Shown one piece after another: positions 58,822-64,000 of a DNA stretch of 64,000 nucleotides. Made by a program: the position numbers and the translations under genes. This DNA comes from Mesaphorura yosii (lineage: Eukaryota > Arthropoda > Collembola > Poduromorpha > Tullbergiidae): positions 46,919-110,918 of the forward strand of contig WIXG01000270.1 of the NCBI GenBank assembly GCA_009869945.1, read 5' to 3'. Position 1 is the stretch's first letter. Every line of letters begins with the position of its first letter. The notes under the pieces are model-generated. The model worked only from the letters and a program-made list of their open reading frames with translations, was not told where the DNA came from and ran no database searches.

Positions 58822-61800
58822 GTAAGTGAAAGCGTGCATCGGGCCCGGGCGTGCAGTATTTATTTTTTATTTTGGCCAATATGGCATTACTGCATACAAA
58901 GTCGTGTGCAAATTCTCGCTTGACAATGGCGGAACTGGCAAATCAAACAAAAGGAAGGAAAAGGAAGGTACGCAATGCCAATTCAGCCGAGGCCACGCCA
59001 CGCCACCACTGGAGGAAAGAAATGAAAGATTGTAAAATTTACATAACAATGAGATAGCATCTCTTATTTATGAACACACTAGCAGCGGAGCGCAGCGTTG
59101 AGCTGTTCCCGTCGGCCATTATTTGCCATTTGCATTTGCTAAATTTTGTTGGGGAAAATGCTAAGCTTGTATTACACCTTATTAGAGGCTTGGGAGGTCG
59201 AAATTCGTCCGCACCGCGTCCTACTTTCATTCGTTTCGCTCTGGAACGGTGAAACGAGTAGTCTTTATGCCTAAATTATAGGGACGGAGACAGGGCAGGG
59301 CGAGAGCAGTAATCCCCGATTTGCGATTTGTGCAACGTATTCGCAAATTGGCGAATTGTTCGCATTACGGACTGTCCCATAATTAGTTTCGGGTTCTCAT
59401 TACAATAATTACAACCCACACAGTCTTTGATTGGGCTTTGATTACATGAAATGTCATCAGCAGCCTTTTCAGCCTTGCCGTGGCTGTGGCTTTTGTGTTT
59501 GTGTTTATTTCGACATGCAGAATTCAGCACAATGCGCACATGGTTATTGTAATGTATACCGTCCGCACGCTTTCGCTTACACAATGAGCCCGCACCCGCA
59601 CGCGCGCTGATTTCACAATCAACCAGAACCTGCCTGCCAAGTCAGCAGTTGATTGAGGTCGAGATACGAATCTGACATTTGAGCTCAATTCCAAATGCAA
59701 AACGCTCATTCGCGAATTGTTTCAATTAAAAGCACTCTGGATGGATTTTCAGTTGAAAGTAGTAGAATAGAATGTAGAGTGGAAAGTAAAAGCTGTCATA
59801 AAACTGAAATACTTGGCAGTTAGCGCAGGCATTCAGATTTAAAGCCCGGCCCGGGCGAAATTCTTGTCAGGCTTCCAGGAATCAAGCGGGCATTTTTACA
59901 TTTTACGTGAGCGCACGGCTTTCACTTTTCACTTTTCCGGCAAAAGCCGCGCAACGCAACGCAAGGCCAAAGGCGAACGTCGTGTACCATACCGTAAGCC
60001 GAGGGCCATAATCATAACTGCTCTGCCTTCTGTGAATTTTGCTTCAGAGGAAATCGTAAATATGCAGAGTATGCCTTTCCCTTTGCCTTTGTCGTCGTAT
60101 TTCATTGTGCTTTCTCCGCCTGCTTGTTTATTACCTGCTACTTTTTCGCATATGTGAGCACTTTATAACCTACCAACTTTCTACAGCGTACTTTGCAAAA
60201 TTGTAGCTAAAAATACAAACCGATATGCGAAAGGCGAAACTACACGTATCACATATCGCACAGCGAAAAACATCGAAATGACTTCCTAATTGTTTAAAAA
60301 GTACGAGCCTGCCGAGCATTCTTTCTTGTGCGCGCGGGCAGCGTGCTTTTAATGAGAAAAGTTCTCAGAAAGCAAGCAGTGTAAAACGAAAACTGTGAAC
60401 AATTCACTTCGCAAGACGCGTCAGTACTCAGTTTCATGTTTTCGCATTATTCACGACTCTCAGAATCGAATCTTTTTTGTTTTCTGCTGCACGTGCGACC
60501 TGGCCGCCGAGCCGAGTGCGTTGTTGACACAATACTACAAATGTACTTCAAATACGTCCGTGCTGCTTAGCGCTTACGACTGTACCTTTCGTTTCGGAGA
60601 ATGCCCACTCGTGGGCACCGGGCAAGGTTGTTTGGTAGCTTAATTTCTCATTTCGCATCATGAGCGTGGTTAAGAAGAAGGCTTTCTGCGAGGAATCGGC
60701 AACCAAGCGACACTAAATTCTCGTTACGCTCGGATGAGCACACACAGAATATTACGGTCGAGTGAAACACGCTCGCCCTGGTCCTTTTGTGCATTTTCTT
60801 TCCTGCCGTGTATGTAAACAAGCAAAGGCAAAGCCCGAAAGGTAAATCAAAGAATAGCGACTAATTTTGCAAAGCACAGGCTTCGAGCGAGATTATTGCT
60901 TAATTCTCAATGGTCGCACTGCTGTGTCAGCGAAATTAATGTAAGGCTGCAAACAGGGAAAAGTGCTGGTCGGGTTGGTCTTGCTTTACTTTTCCTTTCG
61001 CTCGATTGGGAAAGACCAAAGCCTGCCAATTTGGAATTTTGCTGCAAAACCCGAGAGCAAAATCACAGGAGTTCAGCACACATTGGCACAGGAGGATTTG
61101 CATCCATTTACATTGCATTTACAAGTAAGTTGAATAAAGAAGATAGGATTTGGTAAAATCCTGTCCTGAGACAAAGGAGGAAAGCCAGTCAAGAAAGACA
61201 GAAGTTTGCTGCATTCACTTCAACTTTCACCTTTGAATGCTAGTGCCTGAAGCATGCCAAAATTTGACAGGAGCACGCCAAGCCACGCCATGACACGATT
61301 CATTCATTCTATTTCTCTGTGCATGAGACTTTCTCTGCGATTCACTCAAAAGCATTCTCATGCAAGTTGAGTTCAGGTCGTAAAAAGTCACGTGAGTACG
61401 ACGTGAATTGGTCGTAAATGGAAATGAAAACATTATTTAGCGAAAGCAATAAGCAATATTGAAATTGGCGAATTTATTGCCTCATTCTCATTCGATCCTT
61501 ATCTTTAATTTAAAGCATTCCAGATTTTTCAGTGTTTGTGCCCTGCTCTGCCTGTGCTTTCACCGAGTAAAAGTCTGGAATTCGAATCTGGCTATTCTCG
61601 GAATTTCCTGGGCTGCTCTAATAATCTGGCGCACTTAATTTCGAGCTGTGTACATTTTTATCGAGAAATCAATATGACTCGAATCCGGTCTCTTTTGTTC
61701 TGAGCCCATCCTCTCACGGCTGACGCCGACATGAAGCCATTACTCTCATTCGCGTACGCGTGTTGAACGCAGAATGGAGGAAGTATGGAAATATAATAAT

Positions 61801-64000
61801 CCGTTCTCCGCGCACGGGAATAAATCTAGTCTCAGAACCTCTCATGTCGTTCTCATCATTATTGATATCAGCACAGACGAAAGAATTGGGATTGAGTCTT
61901 TAAATTTACATGCAGCAAGCGGATCTTTTACAAGAGTTTCGTTTCAATTGAATCAGAAAGTTATTACAAGAGTAGAACAGACGCGAGACGCGCAGATATT
62001 GGCGCTTAATACGATTAGAGAATTCATGCAATTGGCTCTGACAAAAAAGGTTTTCTGTGTCGAGATCAGAAAATCAATGCAGACGCAGTCGCGTCGCTTG
62101 AAATCTGAAATCTGCATGAGGCTTGAATTTATGTCCGTCGTGCATACGTTAAAAGTTTGGTATGAGAAAAGTTTTATCGTCGTGGATCGACCGTGTCCGG
62201 CGTGTGAGTGAGTGAAAGTGGACGGCCGGACGACAAAATTGCTTTCACCGGGCAGCGCAGCAAGTGGAAGGAGCAAAGCGTGAGTAAGATGAATAATGCA
62301 GTAATACGAAACAGCGATACATGACCGACCAAGTCGGCCAACTGCAAGCTTCTGCTCTCCAATATGCCACTACACAATTTACTCACTCTTCTCTCCGCAC
62401 TCGCACTCGCACTCTCGAGCACTGAAACACAGCAGCAGTCGGACTCATCAAGTATTAATTTCTGCCGTGCTCGCGCTCGAACTGGACACGACGCGTTCAC
62501 GTACCTCGTGAACGCGAACGTGCTTTTGTGTTCATCAAGTAAACAAATTATCGCCTGCCCTGCCACGCCATGCTAGGCCAAGTTAAGTTCAGCACGAAAG
62601 GAGAAGGAACTCAGCGTCAGCCCCATAAATTAGGCGCGTGTCCATCTGCAGAGCAGAGCAGAGCAGAGACAGATGTTTCTCCTGCTCATACTTTCACACG
62701 TACGCCTGGCTTTGACGTTTGTACCTGGCTGGCATATAAGATGATCACGTGCTCGTGCTTCGTTTGCATATTTACACGTCTTGATTGAGCCTGCCTGCTG
62801 CACTGGTACAAACAAAAGAACCACCAGCAAAGTAATGACAAGAAGCAATAAAATAAAATAGCAAGCAGCAGGCAGCAGGCTTCTCTTCTGGAGAATTCTG
62901 ATGGAAAATGGAGAATGCACGCATTTTGTTTAAGTGCTCCGAGTCGGGCTCCCGCGGAGGGCTCAAAAATCTGACATCACCATTTTTCTTGAATCGCGAG
63001 CCTGACGGCATGACAGGTTTATTCTTTATTCATAAAAATCTTTTTTACTTTGTTTTGTTCTTTTAATCTCAAGTCTTTAATGTTCGAAAGAAGCACGTTG
63101 GGTTTGATAGAAAGGTGAAACGCATAAAAGATTATTGCTGCTCACCCCCGTTGGCCTGGCCGTGATGGAGCAAGCAATTTAGCAATCCAAAAGTTTCCTG
63201 TCCGTAATTAGAGCCCTAATTGATATTTTAGCCTAACTTTAGCCGCCGCAGCCGCAGAGGTAGCGTGTAATTAAGGCTCGGCGTTTTCCAATTTCGCATC
63301 CGAAATTAAGGTAATAATTCTTTCAACATGCGCGACGCAGCGAAGCGGACCGTGTAAACGTAAAAAAACGTAGCATAAAAAGCTTTTAGTCTCGTGTGAG
63401 CGCAGTTCATATTTTTAATTAAGAGTCGGAAAAAGTTCTGACAAGTTTGAGTGTGCAAAATGGTTAAATGCGTCTTCACGACCAACTTTTAAAATATTCT
63501 ATACGAAAACAGGATTTGAGGCCAAGAAACGTCGCAATTTCCAATTCCTGTCAGCCACTTTTACCTTCCCGGCGATAATTTCCTTTTTAACTGAATCGGA
63601 ATTCGGAGCGATCAACTGCACAAAAGCGCAGAGCAGGTAAAAGTCGGCAGTGTAGTGAAAGAGATGACAGACAGGTATTTATTTCCCTGCTCGGTTTGGA
63701 GGAGAGGACAGAGATGAGAATCCCAGTCAGAAAGATGAATGTGACATTATTTTCTCCTCTCCACGAGACAAAGCCAGCTTTGATTGCTCTGAGCCAAATT
63801 CGGGTCTCTTTGGGAATTGAATAACAACCTCAGTTCAATAACAATGGAAATGCAGTCGGAGTCACAGCCAGTTAGACGACGGCTACCAAATGGAATTGAA
63901 TCATCTCTACTCTCGCCTGCTCAGTCAGTCAACGCAGTCTCGGAGTCTTGCCCTCTCCTTTCTTCTTTACTGAAACCTCGAAATCACAATCGCCATCGAA
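58822..64000 (+). other. First intron of the right-edge gene (at least 5.2 kb)
   Basis: Carries four copies of the nonamer GCCACGCCA (58992, 58997, 61282, 62562). No coding exon on either strand could be supported. It ends at the window edge. Confidence 0.45.

Noticed and set aside
63772..63784. 13-nt match to part of the miR-2 family (AGCCAGCTTTGAT)
   Set aside because: The seed region does not match and there is no complementary arm nearby.

Overview
This is a eukaryotic nuclear window, almost certainly from an arthropod. Protein-coding genes have canonical spliceosomal introns, many only about 50-130 nt long, with AATAAA poly(A) signals. The protein families are animal ones: WAVE/SCAR, Nostrin, an MBD5/6-type protein, BTBD17, a CYP2-clan P450 and DNAJA. 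The mix of very compact housekeeping genes and a few long-intron genes would suit a small-genome arthropod such as a springtail or small crustacean. The sequence alone does not let me name the species. I see no transposon, CRISPR array, tRNA or rRNA gene.

Layout, left to right: RPL13A (-, 3' end off the window); WASF/WAVE (+); an intronless secreted Cys-rich protein (-); ASCC2 (-); Nostrin (+, with a large 5' exon and long introns); mitochondrial ribosomal protein S10 (-); SNAPC3 (+); an acid/gastric-type lipase (+); TFAM (-); PCNA (+); a cytochrome P450 (-); BTBD17 (+); a BTB zinc-finger protein (+); a DNAJA-type Hsp40 (+); an MBD5/6 protein with large introns (+); and a signal-peptide first exon of a gene that runs off the right edge (+). 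For the complete multi-exon models I followed the reading frame across every junction, and the phases close.

The left two thirds is a chain of head-to-head and tail-to-tail pairs. Short shared upstream regions separate RPL13A/WASF, ASCC2/Nostrin, MRPS10/SNAPC3, TFAM/PCNA and P450/BTBD17. Convergent 3' ends nearly abut or overlap at Nostrin/MRPS10 and PCNA/P450. The right third (43-64 kb) changes character: sparse exons, introns of 2-5 kb and dispersed short motifs, as expected for a developmentally regulated region.

Points worth a second look: a four-unit heat-shock element next to a perfect CRE upstream of DNAJA; a GC-AG intron in ASCC2; an insertion inside the Nostrin F-BAR domain and a 539-residue N-terminal exon; a TFAM/PCNA head-to-head pair; and two nonamers (TGGCGTGGC and GCAATGCAA) that recur in non-coding DNA far more often than chance predicts.
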